Below are positions 8,293 through 16,772 of a stretch of DNA of 64,000 bases, one piece after another. The notes under the pieces were generated by a model that saw only the letters and a list, made by a program, of their open reading frames with translations, was not told the DNA's origin and did no database searches. The first letter of the stretch is position 1. Each line of letters starts with the position of its first letter. The position numbers were made by a program, and so were the translations under genes. The DNA is taken from assembly GCA_024693365.1 (NCBI GenBank), contig JAILLF010000030.1, forward strand, positions 1 through 64,000. Reading direction: 5' to 3'. The stretch is from Acetatifactor sp. GTDB taxonomy: Bacteria > Bacillota > Clostridia > Lachnospirales > Lachnospiraceae.

Positions 8293-9447
8293 ATGAGAGT
8301 GATTATATATACGGGTAAGGGCGGCGTTGGAAAGACCAGCATGGCGGCAGCCAGCGCATGTAAAATTGCAAAGGACGGGAAAAAGGTCTTGGTCATGAGC
8401 ACGGATCCCGCACACAGCCTGGGCGATTCCTTTGATCAAAAGATTGGAAGGGAGCCAACGAAGGTTGCGGAGCGTCTGTATGCCATGGAGATCGATACGG
8501 TCTATGAAAGCGAGAGAAGCTGGGGGAGGATCAGCGCTTATATGAAAAGGCTTCTCACGGCAAAGGGGGGAGACGGGATCGAGGCAGAGGAACTGCTGGT
8601 TTTCCCAGGGTTGGAAGAATTGTTTTCCATGTTTAAGATTCTGGACGTTTACGAGAGCGGAGAATATGACGTGCTGATCGTGGACTGTGCGCCCACGGGA
8701 GAAACGTTGGCGCTGCTCAAATATCCGGAAAGATTATCCGGACTGATCAAAAAGGTACTGCCAATGAAGAAAATGGGCGTGAAGGTGGTGGGACCCGTGG
8801 TGGAGAAGACCATGAAAATTCCCATGCCGGGAGAGGATATTTTTGATGACGTGGAGTATCTTATGGAGAAGATGGAGCGTTTGCAAAAGCTACTACTAAA
8901 CAAGGACGTCGTGAGTCTTCGCGTCGTGACCACGCCGGAGAAAATTGTGATTAGTGAGGCCAAGAGGAATTTCACCTGTCTCTATCTGTATCATTATAAC
9001 GTGGACGCCGTCATCGTGAATCACGTGTACCCGCAGAGCGCGATGGAGGGATATTTTGGAAAGTGGGTAAAGCTCCAGGAGGAAGGCCTAAAGGAGATCA
9101 GGGAGAGCTTTAGTGAGGTCCCGATCTTTTATCTGGAGCTCCAAAAGGACGAACTGCGGACGTTGGAGAGATTGCAGGGAGTGGGAGAGATTCTCTTTCA
9201 GAATCAGGATCCCAAGGCTATTTTGTTTCGGAAAGAGATCTACGTCGTGGATGCAAAGGAAGGCGTTTTGAAGGTTTATCTGCCCTTTGCCGACAAGGAG
9301 GATCTGCGCCTCGAGCAGGATCACAACGAGGTGATCCTGGGAGTCAGGAATGAGATCCGCAAATTCCAGGTTCCTGCGCAGTTTGCGCAAAAGGAGATTC
9401 AGGGAGCGAAGTTTGAAGAGGGGTATTTGAGAATTCAGTTTATATAA
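8293..9447 (+). CDS. ArsA/Get3-like ATPase with C-terminal Hsp20-like domain (second of pair)
   Basis: About 384 residues and clearly paralogous to the gene at 6580: same deviant Walker A (GKGGVGKT, residues ~8-15), STDPAHSLGDSF switch I, VDCAPTGET, the VVTTPEKIVI region and a C-terminal Hsp20-like domain (LKVYLPFADKEDLRL). This copy keeps the usual Pro in STDPAH. ATG 8293 follows AAAGGAAG by 7 bases; the frame runs on upstream without another good site. In Get3-type proteins two subunits clamp around a client, so the two products may form a heterodimer. The client is unknown. Confidence 0.8.
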   Translation: MRVIIYTGKGGVGKTSMAAASACKIAKDGKKVLVMSTDPAHSLGDSFDQKIGREPTKVAERLYAMEIDTVYESERSWGRISAYMKRLLTAKGGDGIEAEELLVFPGLEELFSMFKILDVYESGEYDVLIVDCAPTGETLALLKYPERLSGLIKKVLPMKKMGVKVVGPVVEKTMKIPMPGEDIFDDVEYLMEKMERLQKLLLNKDVVSLRVVTTPEKIVISEAKRNFTCLYLYHYNVDAVIVNHVYPQSAMEGYFGKWVKLQEEGLKEIRESFSEVPIFYLELQKDELRTLERLQGVGEILFQNQDPKAILFRKEIYVVDAKEGVLKVYLPFADKEDLRLEQDHNEVILGVRNEIRKFQVPAQFAQKEIQGAKFEEGYLRIQFI

Positions 9448-9477
9448 ACGAGAAGATGAGGCATTTTCAGTACCGGG

Positions 9478-9506
9478 TTGAAATAAATAAAGACGAATGA
9501 TATTAT
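9478..9506 (+). promoter_or_regulatory. sigma-A promoter for the ECF sigma operon
   Basis: TTGAAA (9478-9483), a 17-base spacer and TATTAT (9501-9506), about 40 bases before the sigma factor start. Confidence 0.7.
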
Positions 9507-9546
9507 ATAAATAATCATATAATGCCTAGATTGCGAGGAATTCATA

Positions 9547-10083
9547 ATGCTTATTTTTATCTCTGCAATAGATGAACCAGAGATTCGATCCAGACTGGAG
9601 AAGTTATATGAACTGTATGAGCAGGAAATGCATCGTCAGGCATATTACGTATTGCATGATGAAAATGATGCGGAAGATGCCGTGCAAAATGCTTTTTTGG
9701 GAATCTGGAAAAGTTTAGACAGGTTATGTGATTTGGAAGAAAAGGAAATAAAATGGTATGTTATTCGCGCGGCAATAAATGCGGCCATCGACATATATCG
9801 TAAGAAAAATGAAAAGCGGCAAAAAGAGGAGCCGTACGACGAAAATGCTTCCTATTTCCATTCTGAGAATAGGAATGTTAATGAGCTTGGCCTTTTTGAA
9901 AAAATAGCAGAATTACCTGACAGGGAGAGAGATGTTCTCATGTTAAAATACGTTTATGGTTTTCAGTATAAGGAGATGGCGAAAATCTTGGGAATTTCAA
10001 CGGAAACCGTAAAGAAGGCGCTGCTCCGTGCAAAGAATAAACTCGAGAAACTGTGTAGGGAGGAGGGGCTTTACAATGACTGA
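9547..10083 (+). CDS. ECF-type RNA polymerase sigma factor
   Basis: 178 residues with the two conserved ECF parts: region 2 (DENDAEDAVQNAFLGIWKSL, residues ~36-57) and region 4 (ERDVLMLKYVYGFQYKEMAKIL, residues ~120-150, helix-turn-helix). A GAGG site precedes ATG 9547. The anti-sigma gene overlaps its end by 8 bases, indicating translational coupling. It probably drives the downstream secreted and lipoprotein genes and its own operon, although its target promoter was not identified here. Confidence 0.9.
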   Translation: MLIFISAIDEPEIRSRLEKLYELYEQEMHRQAYYVLHDENDAEDAVQNAFLGIWKSLDRLCDLEEKEIKWYVIRAAINAAIDIYRKKNEKRQKEEPYDENASYFHSENRNVNELGLFEKIAELPDRERDVLMLKYVYGFQYKEMAKILGISTETVKKALLRAKNKLEKLCREEGLYND

Positions 10084-10741
10084 TGAGCAGATTAGGGAAG
10101 TACTGTTGTCAACACAGGATTATATGTTAAGTTGCCTTCCTAAAACGGAATGGAAGCATGAGTTTTCGAAAAAGTATTGCAAGAACAAAAAGAAATTGAT
10201 CAGTCGCGAGCAGCACCCCATTCAATACTGGGTGCGGCGAATTGCAGTGTTTATAATTTTGACGTTGTGCCTGTCTGGCGGATTAATCCTAAGCTTTAAT
10301 AAAGAAATCCGCGCGGAAGTATTCAAATGGATTGTAGAAAGATTCGATCATAATGCGTATAAATATCAAAACACCTTAGGCGAAAATATAGACATTTCCG
10401 GTTACTCCATGGAAAAGGTTATTCCGAAGGAGTATACGCGCATTGACAGGATTGAGGGGGAGCATTCCGTAGATGAAATTTACATAAATGAGAAAGGCGA
10501 ACTATTGTTTTTTGTTGTAAAAAGCTCAGCCGAGGAACAAGAATTTTACGTGGTATCTGATAAAGACATGAAACCATATGAGATTGTCTACGTAAATGGG
10601 GATAGCGCAGAATTATATCTTTCAGACAATCAGGATGAATCAAACATGATTGTCTGGCGTAATAAAAAGGACGTTTTGTTTTCAATTAAAGGAATTGTGG
10701 AGAGAGAGGAATTAATCAAATTGGCTGAGTCCATAGAATAA
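10076..10741 (+). CDS. membrane anti-sigma factor-like protein (DUF4367-type C-terminus)
   Basis: About 221 residues starting at ATG 10076 behind a strong GGGAGGAGGGG site. Residues ~1-45 are cytoplasmic and basic. One membrane segment (IAVFIILTLCLSGGLILSF, residues ~48-68) follows. The extracellular part ends in a DUF4367-like module (KDVLFSIKG ... EELIKLAESIE). This layout matches membrane-anchored regulators paired with ECF sigma factors in Firmicutes. No zinc-binding HxxxCxxC motif was seen, so it is not a classic ZAS anti-sigma. Role as anti-sigma is inferred from topology and overlap with the sigma gene. Confidence 0.75.
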   Translation: MTDEQIREVLLSTQDYMLSCLPKTEWKHEFSKKYCKNKKKLISREQHPIQYWVRRIAVFIILTLCLSGGLILSFNKEIRAEVFKWIVERFDHNAYKYQNTLGENIDISGYSMEKVIPKEYTRIDRIEGEHSVDEIYINEKGELLFFVVKSSAEEQEFYVVSDKDMKPYEIVYVNGDSAELYLSDNQDESNMIVWRNKKDVLFSIKGIVEREELIKLAESIE

Positions 10742-10790
10742 AACTGCAATCAACTTGCAATCAACTAATTTTTTATGAGCATACCCATTT

Positions 10791-10835
10791 CTTCTTTATT
10801 TTTCGTTATAAGTGTTAGAACGGAAATAAAAGAAG
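10791..10835 (+). promoter_or_regulatory. 17-bp hairpin just upstream of the secreted protein gene
   Basis: Left arm 10791-10807 and right arm 10819-10835 pair almost completely, with a few mismatches, around an 11-base loop. It ends next to the GAAGGGAGG ribosome binding site of the next gene. It could act as an mRNA stabiliser, a processing site or a regulator of translation. Confidence 0.5.
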
Positions 10836-10851
10836 AAGGGAGGTGTGGGTT

Positions 10852-11211
10852 ATGCGAAAGATTATTGCGTTGTTTTCCGTGCTTATCATTATATTTGCAA
10901 TGAGTTTTCCCGTGAAGGCTGCCGATGAATCGTTAAATTACATACATCCGGAGCTTATTTTCAGCGGAACAACGGCGACATGTTCCTTAACAGTTTATGC
11001 GGAACGGTCAACGGATTCCATTGTGGCATCCGTGACGCTGAAACAAGGTAATTCTATTGTAAAGCAGTGGTCAAATTTATCTAGTAACGGTTACGTGACA
11101 TTCAGTGATACCGCGACGGTGTCCCATGGAGTAACGTATACGATGCATGTTACCGTTTCAATTAATGGTGTATCGTATCCCGTCTCAGACATAACAAAAA
11201 CTTGTCCTTAA
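10852..11211 (+). CDS. small secreted beta-rich protein (unknown)
   Basis: 119 residues with a clear signal peptide (MRKIIALFSVLIIIFAMSFP ... VKAAD, cleavage near residue 24). The mature part is rich in Thr, Ser and Val with alternating hydrophobics (YVTFSDTATVSHGVTYTM), which suggests a small beta-sandwich, and contains two cysteines that could form a disulphide. The start at ATG 10852 is 9 bases after GGGAGG; GTG 10843 lies too close to that site. Small proteins of this shape are frequent in secretomes of this family, function unknown. Likely in the ECF sigma regulon by position. Confidence 0.7.
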   Translation: MRKIIALFSVLIIIFAMSFPVKAADESLNYIHPELIFSGTTATCSLTVYAERSTDSIVASVTLKQGNSIVKQWSNLSSNGYVTFSDTATVSHGVTYTMHVTVSINGVSYPVSDITKTCP

Positions 11212-11285
11212 TATGCTGACATATTATGCATTATGAGTACAAGCATGATTAATCGAACCCCAATGAGGGTGGAAAAGGAGGTTGT

Positions 11286-11708
11286 ATGAAATCAATCAAA
11301 AGAGATTCCGTAGGAAGAATAAATCGTAAGATGTTCCTTTGTTTTTTGGTGATTATCTTTTCTCTAGGAACGAGATTAACTACTAAAGCGGCAGAAGCAG
11401 ACTCCAATGACAGGGGACATACACATGTGTTTAATCAGCATTATGATCTGAATGCCGGATATACAGTTGCAGATTACCATCAATTTGTTTATGGGTATAA
11501 TGCCGGCAATGAACCTATTTTAAAAACTTGCTTTTCGTATTTTGCTCACGAATATTTCCGCGTAGGATGTTCGGTATGTGGTTTGTCAAAGCCAGGTGAG
11601 CCGAATCACGATCACGTAACAAGAAAAAATCATCCTTTGACTGAAGATCCAAATGATTGTAAGCTGGGTAGTATTCTGTTTCCGTTGCCTATAGATTGTT
11701 TGTATTAA
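11286..11708 (+). CDS. small secreted Cys/His-containing protein (unknown)
   Basis: 140 residues with a basic N-terminus and signal segment (MFLCFLVIIFSLGTRL), cleavage probably after TTKAAEA near residue 38. The mature part carries GHTHVFNQH, CSVCG, HDHV and four cysteines, so metal binding or disulphides are possible. AAAAGGAGG precedes ATG 11286. No family was recognised. It lies between the other small secreted gene and the large lipoprotein, so it probably belongs to the same extracellular system. Confidence 0.65.
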   Translation: MKSIKRDSVGRINRKMFLCFLVIIFSLGTRLTTKAAEADSNDRGHTHVFNQHYDLNAGYTVADYHQFVYGYNAGNEPILKTCFSYFAHEYFRVGCSVCGLSKPGEPNHDHVTRKNHPLTEDPNDCKLGSILFPLPIDCLY

Positions 11709-11760
11709 TACTTGGATTTCTTTTGATTTAAGGAACTTAACTTCGTACTGAGGTATGGTT

Positions 11761-14061
11761 ATGAGAGTGGACAGAAAAAGTATTTTTCTTGTTGTGATAC
11801 TGGTGATAATTTTGTGCTTACCCAGTTGCATGCCGCATGAGACTTCAGCGGAAGAGGGAAATCAGAGCTCTTCCGCTGATGGCATTGATAATGTTTATGA
11901 ATTGAAAGACTTAGAGTGGCAGGACAATTCGCTTGACGCATATTACGCCAAATTTAATCAATTACTTAGAGTTACCAAGGATGATCCGGATGAATTCTTT
12001 TTGGGTGGAAGTTGTATTGTATTTGGCAATAACCGCACGTCTTTTTTCCAGAAGCACCTGGGTGCAAAAGATCCTCAAAAAAGCTGGGACGAACTTGTCA
12101 TTGCCACGGATCAGCAGGAAGTGAGTAACGTTAAGATTCGGTTTCCGTTCACGCCTGATAATATTAATCAGGCATGGGTGATGGGGGACGTGTATGGTAG
12201 TAATCACTACATATGCCTGAATTTTGAAGGGACAAATGACAATAAATTATACCACTTATTTGAAGCGGATGAAAACCTAAAAGTGGTCAGGGATTTTTAT
12301 GCAGATTGTTTTAGTAAAGAGGATTGGGAAGCGCCTGACGGAATATGTCAGGATAAAGATGGTAACGTGCACGTACTAACTTCCTTTGTTGATGAAGAGT
12401 TTAGCCGTTATTACGTTTTTGGAACCGACGGTAAGCTAATCGGACATTGTATTTTGGACATAACGGACGGAAAAGATAAGAAGTATATGAATTTTCACCT
12501 TCGGTTGATGCGTAACGGAGATGCTGCCATTCTTAGAAAACATGCGGACATGCAGGGACGAATAGTCGGAACGGAATTGTTTCAAAAAGATGTTGTCACT
12601 GGGGAGGACAAAGTAATATTGTCACAAGAAGATAAGGCTACCGGAGAAGTCGTCTGTTATTTGCCTTGGAATGAAGAGACAATTCTGTATGTAAACAGGA
12701 TAGGTATCTTCAAATGTGACAATCAATGGGAGAATGACGAGGCACTCTATCGGTGGTCAAAACATGGAATAACTTTTGGCGGCGGGGGCATTAGAATTCT
12801 GGACAATGATGAAATCAGCGCATGTTACGCCGATGACGACGGATGGCATTACATGGTTTTGGCACCGACTACGGAAAAAGTAGAAATTACGGAAATTGGT
12901 TTTGCGACAAATCGTAAGAATATTTTTTATTCCATTGTAAATGAGTTTAACAAAAGACATCCTTCCTGCCATATTGAGCTTATTTCTTGTCAGGACGTGA
13001 CAAAGCTATTGTCAGAACTCATTTCCGGACAGGGACCAGTCTTGATTGACACGGCTTTGATCGGTTTTGAAGAACAGGAACAATTATGGGAACCTTTGGA
13101 CGAAATGCTAAGAACGACAGGACTTGAAAAGGAACTAAGCCCCAAAGCATTAGAGTGTTGTATTGTTAACGGAAAAATCCTTGGGCTTGTAAGTGATTAT
13201 TGTGTTAATACCGTAATAACTGCAAATCCCAAAATAAACGATGGATGGACACAGGAGGAATTTCTTGATGAGATTGAACAAGCGTCTTCCATCAAAGTGA
13301 TTTTTCCCGTCATCCCGCTAAATTACAGCGGCAATACGCTGATATTTAACTATTTGATGCACGGAATAAGTGATAATTACTTGTTTGGCGGGGAAAATGC
13401 AAAACAAATAAATGTGGAGAATTTAAAGAGGGTATTTCGAATAGCTGAAAAATATTGCCAAGACAAGGAAACGGAATCAGCAGCCATTCTGATTCAAAGC
13501 GGAGAGGCGTTGTGTGCGGAAGTTCAAATCAAGGGACTTGGTGACGTGCTGGCTGTCAACAGGGTATATGGCAATGACGTTCGCTTTGTGGGATATCCTT
13601 CAGAATGTGGGGGCACGTGTTACGTTAGCATTGGAAATCCCGTATCCATGAGAAGAACTGCCACGACGGAAGAAAAAACGGTTGCCTATGCATTTTTAAG
13701 AGAGTGGATGTCATACGACGGGCAGGCAGCGTCTTGGCAAAGTGACGTAAATTATGGGATCAGTATCAGAGAAGATATTTTTAATGAACAACTGGAGAAC
13801 GTAATTCAGAGTGAAATGGAAAATTATTCTGATAAAACCGATGATGCTCGGAAAGTGTTTGAGAATGAATTACGCGAAAATGCGGATTTCCTTAAAAGAA
13901 TCATAGAGAAAGCACATCCTCAAGAAAACTTGCCCCGTGACCTGGAGAATTTAATGTGGGATGAATTGACGGAATATTTCGATGGAAATATCACGCAGGA
14001 ACAGGTTACGGAGCATTTGAAAAAACGTACAAGTCTGTATTTTGAGGAAAATCTTAGATGA
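11761..14061 (+). CDS. large lipoprotein: propeller-like N-terminal region fused to a solute-binding-protein-like domain
   Basis: About 766 residues. A type II signal peptide ends in the lipobox LPSC (Cys23), so it is anchored to the outer face of the membrane. Residues ~50-370 contain propeller-like segments (DGICQDKDGNVHVLTSF; FGTDGKLIGH). Residues ~375-690 resemble a family 1 extracellular solute-binding protein (FNKRHPSCHIELIS; AYAFLREWMSYDGQAA). The last ~60 residues are helical. No permease or ABC ATPase lies beside it, so it may be a sensor or accessory lipoprotein rather than a transport receptor. ATG 11761 suits the GAGG site better than ATG 11755. The substrate is unknown. Confidence 0.75.
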   Translation: MRVDRKSIFLVVILVIILCLPSCMPHETSAEEGNQSSSADGIDNVYELKDLEWQDNSLDAYYAKFNQLLRVTKDDPDEFFLGGSCIVFGNNRTSFFQKHLGAKDPQKSWDELVIATDQQEVSNVKIRFPFTPDNINQAWVMGDVYGSNHYICLNFEGTNDNKLYHLFEADENLKVVRDFYADCFSKEDWEAPDGICQDKDGNVHVLTSFVDEEFSRYYVFGTDGKLIGHCILDITDGKDKKYMNFHLRLMRNGDAAILRKHADMQGRIVGTELFQKDVVTGEDKVILSQEDKATGEVVCYLPWNEETILYVNRIGIFKCDNQWENDEALYRWSKHGITFGGGGIRILDNDEISACYADDDGWHYMVLAPTTEKVEITEIGFATNRKNIFYSIVNEFNKRHPSCHIELISCQDVTKLLSELISGQGPVLIDTALIGFEEQEQLWEPLDEMLRTTGLEKELSPKALECCIVNGKILGLVSDYCVNTVITANPKINDGWTQEEFLDEIEQASSIKVIFPVIPLNYSGNTLIFNYLMHGISDNYLFGGENAKQINVENLKRVFRIAEKYCQDKETESAAILIQSGEALCAEVQIKGLGDVLAVNRVYGNDVRFVGYPSECGGTCYVSIGNPVSMRRTATTEEKTVAYAFLREWMSYDGQAASWQSDVNYGISIREDIFNEQLENVIQSEMENYSDKTDDARKVFENELRENADFLKRIIEKAHPQENLPRDLENLMWDELTEYFDGNITQEQVTEHLKKRTSLYFEENLR

Positions 14062-14125
14062 TACAAGTGATCTCAAGAAGCACTTGAAAGATCGCGTGGA
14101 ATTGTATCTGAAGGAGCAGAAATAA
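14060..14125 (+). pseudogene. remnant of a second copy of the lipoprotein C-terminus
   Basis: Directly after the lipoprotein stop, in the +1 frame, the DNA encodes DLKKHLKDRVELYLKEQK and a stop. This aligns with the true C-terminus VTEHLKKRTSLYFEEN (shared H-L-K, R, L-Y and E positions). It looks like the 3' end of a deleted or duplicated paralogue. Confidence 0.5.
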
Positions 14126-14138
14126 TTTTTGAGTCAGG

Positions 14139-14214
14139 TTGGGTCAGGGGGACGTGTCTAGTGACACATTTTTCCTTGGAAAAATGTGTCACTAGACACG
14201 TCCCCCTGACCCAA
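14139..14214. repeat. REP-like palindromic element, copy 2 (between convergent genes)
   Basis: Two perfect 35-base arms (14139-14173 and 14180-14214) flank a 6-base loop. The core GGGGGACGTGTCTAGTGACAC is of the same family as 5697-5766. It lies between the convergent lipoprotein and nspC genes, 9 bases beyond the nspC stop. The stretch of A/T at the stem tip and flanks could let it work as a bidirectional terminator. Confidence 0.9.
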
Positions 14215-14223
14215 ATTCCGTCT

Positions 14224-15420
14224 TTATGAACTTCCCAGGCGGTACTTAAAGTCTTGGTATCCAAACCGGGCCACCAGTGTTGTGGTGTTGTCGGGATGGA
14301 GCACGTGCACGTCGGGAAGCGGCATGCCGTTGAAGGTGTTGTTCTTGCAGGTGGTGTAGATGGCCATGTCGCCGAAGATCAGTCGGTCGCCGATCTGGGG
14401 CATCTTGTCAAAGCTGTAGTTGCCAATGACGTCGCCTGCAAGGCACGAAGGTCCGCCGAGACGGACGGGGAAAGCCTTTTCGCCGGCCTCACCTGCACCG
14501 TAAAGGGGCGGTCTGTAAGGCATTTCAAGGACGTCGGGCATGTGGCATGCGGCAGAGGCGTCCAGGATCACGTTGGTTACGCCGTTGTTTTCGGTAACGT
14601 CGAGAACCGTGGTGATCAGGTAACCCGCATTGAGGGCACAAGCCTCGCCGGGCTCCAGGTAAACCTGGAGGTCATATTTATCCGCATAGGTTTTCACCAG
14701 CTTCTCGAGGCGGGGAACGTCATAGCCGTTTCTGGTGATATGGTGGCCACCGCCCATGTTCAGCCATTTCATGTCGGGCAGGAATTGTCCGAACTTCTTT
14801 TCCACGGCTTCCAGCGTGATCTCAAGATCATAGGCATCCTGCTCGCAGAGCGTGTGGAAGTGAAGACCGTCAAGCAGCGCATATACGTCAGGCGTCATCA
14901 GCTTGTCCCACTGGGCGCGGGTCACGCCAAGTCGGCTTCCCGTGGCGCAGGGATCATAGATGGAATGGCTTTCCTCCTGCGTGGAGCATTCCGGATTGAT
15001 GCGGAGGCCAAGGCTCATGCCGGAGGATTTCGCGGCAGGACCAAAGACAGCCAGCTGTCCAATGGAATTAAACACAATGTGATCCGCGTAGTTAAAGAGG
15101 GCTTCCATGTCCTTTGCCTTATAGGCGGTGGAGAAGACGTGCACTTCACCGTCAGGCATTTCTTCGCGGCCAAGTCTCGCTTCGAAGACGCCGCTTGCCT
15201 CCGTACCTGCAAGGTAAGGAGCGAGGGCAGGATAGAGGTCATAGTTGGAGAAGGCCTTCTGGGCAAGGAGGATCCGGCAACCGGTATGCTCCTGAACTTC
15301 AGAAAGGATTTCTCCGTTCTGTTTGATCACCTTTTCATCTAATACATAGCAGGGCGTCGAAAGCTCTTGCAGGGCCTTTGCAACAGCCTCCTCGCTCAGC
15401 CTGTCAAATACGCCTGGCAT
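14224..15420 (-). CDS. nspC: carboxynorspermidine/carboxyspermidine decarboxylase
   Basis: 398-residue PLP enzyme of the alanine-racemase-fold decarboxylase family, removing the carboxyl group from carboxy(nor)spermidine. PLP lysine lies in LLAQKAFS near residue 54. HFHTLCEQ, NMGGGHHIT (phosphate-binding glycine loop), LEPGEA and the substrate-site GGPSCLAGD are all present. The start ATG overlaps the stop of the upstream dehydrogenase by one base (TAATG), so the two are translationally coupled. Together they convert putrescine plus aspartate semialdehyde to spermidine. Last gene of the polyamine operon. Confidence 0.93.
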   Translation of the reverse strand: MPGVFDRLSEEAVAKALQELSTPCYVLDEKVIKQNGEILSEVQEHTGCRILLAQKAFSNYDLYPALAPYLAGTEASGVFEARLGREEMPDGEVHVFSTAYKAKDMEALFNYADHIVFNSIGQLAVFGPAAKSSGMSLGLRINPECSTQEESHSIYDPCATGSRLGVTRAQWDKLMTPDVYALLDGLHFHTLCEQDAYDLEITLEAVEKKFGQFLPDMKWLNMGGGHHITRNGYDVPRLEKLVKTYADKYDLQVYLEPGEACALNAGYLITTVLDVTENNGVTNVILDASAACHMPDVLEMPYRPPLYGAGEAGEKAFPVRLGGPSCLAGDVIGNYSFDKMPQIGDRLIFGDMAIYTTCKNNTFNGMPLPDVHVLHPDNTTTLVARFGYQDFKYRLGSS

Positions 15421-16679
15421 TAGTCCACCAGCACCGGAGAGTAGCTGATGCTCCGGGGCAGTCCGTATTTGTCAAGTGCGTCAAGGAAGGGATCGGGATC
15501 GAACTCCTCGACCGTGTGAACGCCGGTAATGGCCCATTTACCGGTGAGCAGCATCAGCGCGCCGCACGTGGCAGGTACGCCCGTGGTGTAGCTGATGGCC
15601 TGGCTTTCCACTTCCTTGTAGCAGCTTTCGTGATCACATACGTTGTAGATATAAAAGGTCTTGTCCTTGCCGTCCTTCTTGCCGGTGAAGATGCAGCCGA
15701 TGTTGGTCTTGCCCTTGGTGCGGGGACCTAAGGAGGCGGGATCGGGCAGGAGTGCTTTTAAGAACTGAATGGGAACGATTTCCTTGCCTTCAAAATTGAT
15801 GGGCGTGGTGGAAAGCATTCCAACGTTTTCCAGACACTTCATGTGAGTCAAATAGCTCTGACCGAAGGTCATGAAGAAGCGGATGCGCTTCACCTCGGGA
15901 AGGTTCTTCGCAATGCTCTCGATCTCCTCGTGATGGAGCAGATACATGTCCTTGTCGCCAACCTGGTCAAAATTGTATTCGCGCTTGATGCTCATGGCGG
16001 GAATCTCGATCCAATGACCGTCCTGCCAATAGCTTCCGGGTGCGCTCACCTCGCGAAGGTTGATTTCGGGGTTGAAGTTGGTGGCGAAGGGATATCCGTG
16101 ATCGCCGCCGTTGCAGTCCAGGATATCAATGGTGTCAATGGTGTCGAACTCATGCTTCTTTGCATAAGCCACGTAAGCCTGCGTCACGCCGGGATCAAAA
16201 CCGCAGCCAAGCAGGGCGGTAAGTCCCGCTTCCTTGAATTTCTCCTGATAAGCCCACTGCCAGCTGTAATCAAAGTATGCAGAGAATCCGGCCTCCTTAC
16301 AGCGCTTCTCGTAAATGGCGCGCCACTCAGGATCATCCGTATTCTCAGGCTCATAATTTGCCGTGTCCATGTAGTTTACCTTACAGGCAAGGCAAGCATC
16401 CATGATGGTGAGATCCTGATAGGGGAGTGCGATGTTCATCACCAGATCGGGCTTATACCCGTTGATCAGGCTGATCAGCTGATTCACGTCATCAGCATCC
16501 ACCTGGGCAGTGGTGATTTTTGTGGTCGTCTTGGGTGCAAGCTTTGCAGCCAAAGCGTCACATTTGGATTTGGTGCGGCTGGCGATGCAGATCTCCTGGA
16601 ATACTTCCGGGATCTGGCAGCATTTGCTGATTGCAACGCTTGCCACGCCGCCGCAGCCGATGATCAAAACTCTGCTCAT
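15420..16679 (-). CDS. carboxynorspermidine/carboxyspermidine dehydrogenase (saccharopine dehydrogenase family)
   Basis: About 419 residues starting MSRVLIIGCGGVA, a Rossmann NAD(P)H-binding motif. The family resembles Lys9-type saccharopine dehydrogenase, but the partner nspC indicates the CANSDH/CASDH role: condensing putrescine (or diaminopropane) with aspartate semialdehyde and reducing the product. ATG 16679 is preferred over an in-frame TTG at 16706 because AGAGAGG lies between them. It is about 90 bases after speB and overlaps nspC by one base. Confidence 0.9.
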   Translation of the reverse strand: MSRVLIIGCGGVASVAISKCCQIPEVFQEICIASRTKSKCDALAAKLAPKTTTKITTAQVDADDVNQLISLINGYKPDLVMNIALPYQDLTIMDACLACKVNYMDTANYEPENTDDPEWRAIYEKRCKEAGFSAYFDYSWQWAYQEKFKEAGLTALLGCGFDPGVTQAYVAYAKKHEFDTIDTIDILDCNGGDHGYPFATNFNPEINLREVSAPGSYWQDGHWIEIPAMSIKREYNFDQVGDKDMYLLHHEEIESIAKNLPEVKRIRFFMTFGQSYLTHMKCLENVGMLSTTPINFEGKEIVPIQFLKALLPDPASLGPRTKGKTNIGCIFTGKKDGKDKTFYIYNVCDHESCYKEVESQAISYTTGVPATCGALMLLTGKWAITGVHTVEEFDPDPFLDALDKYGLPRSISYSPVLVD

Positions 16680-16772
16680 GCTTTCGTTTACCTCTCTTTC
16701 TGCCAAAACGTGGCACGTATTCTAAAGTAATGAAAAATATCTTTGTTATTTCTTTGTTGTCAGTTTTCGTTG

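Noticed and set aside
14254-15342. 362-residue plus-strand frame
   Set aside because: Antisense to nspC, no start context or motifs.
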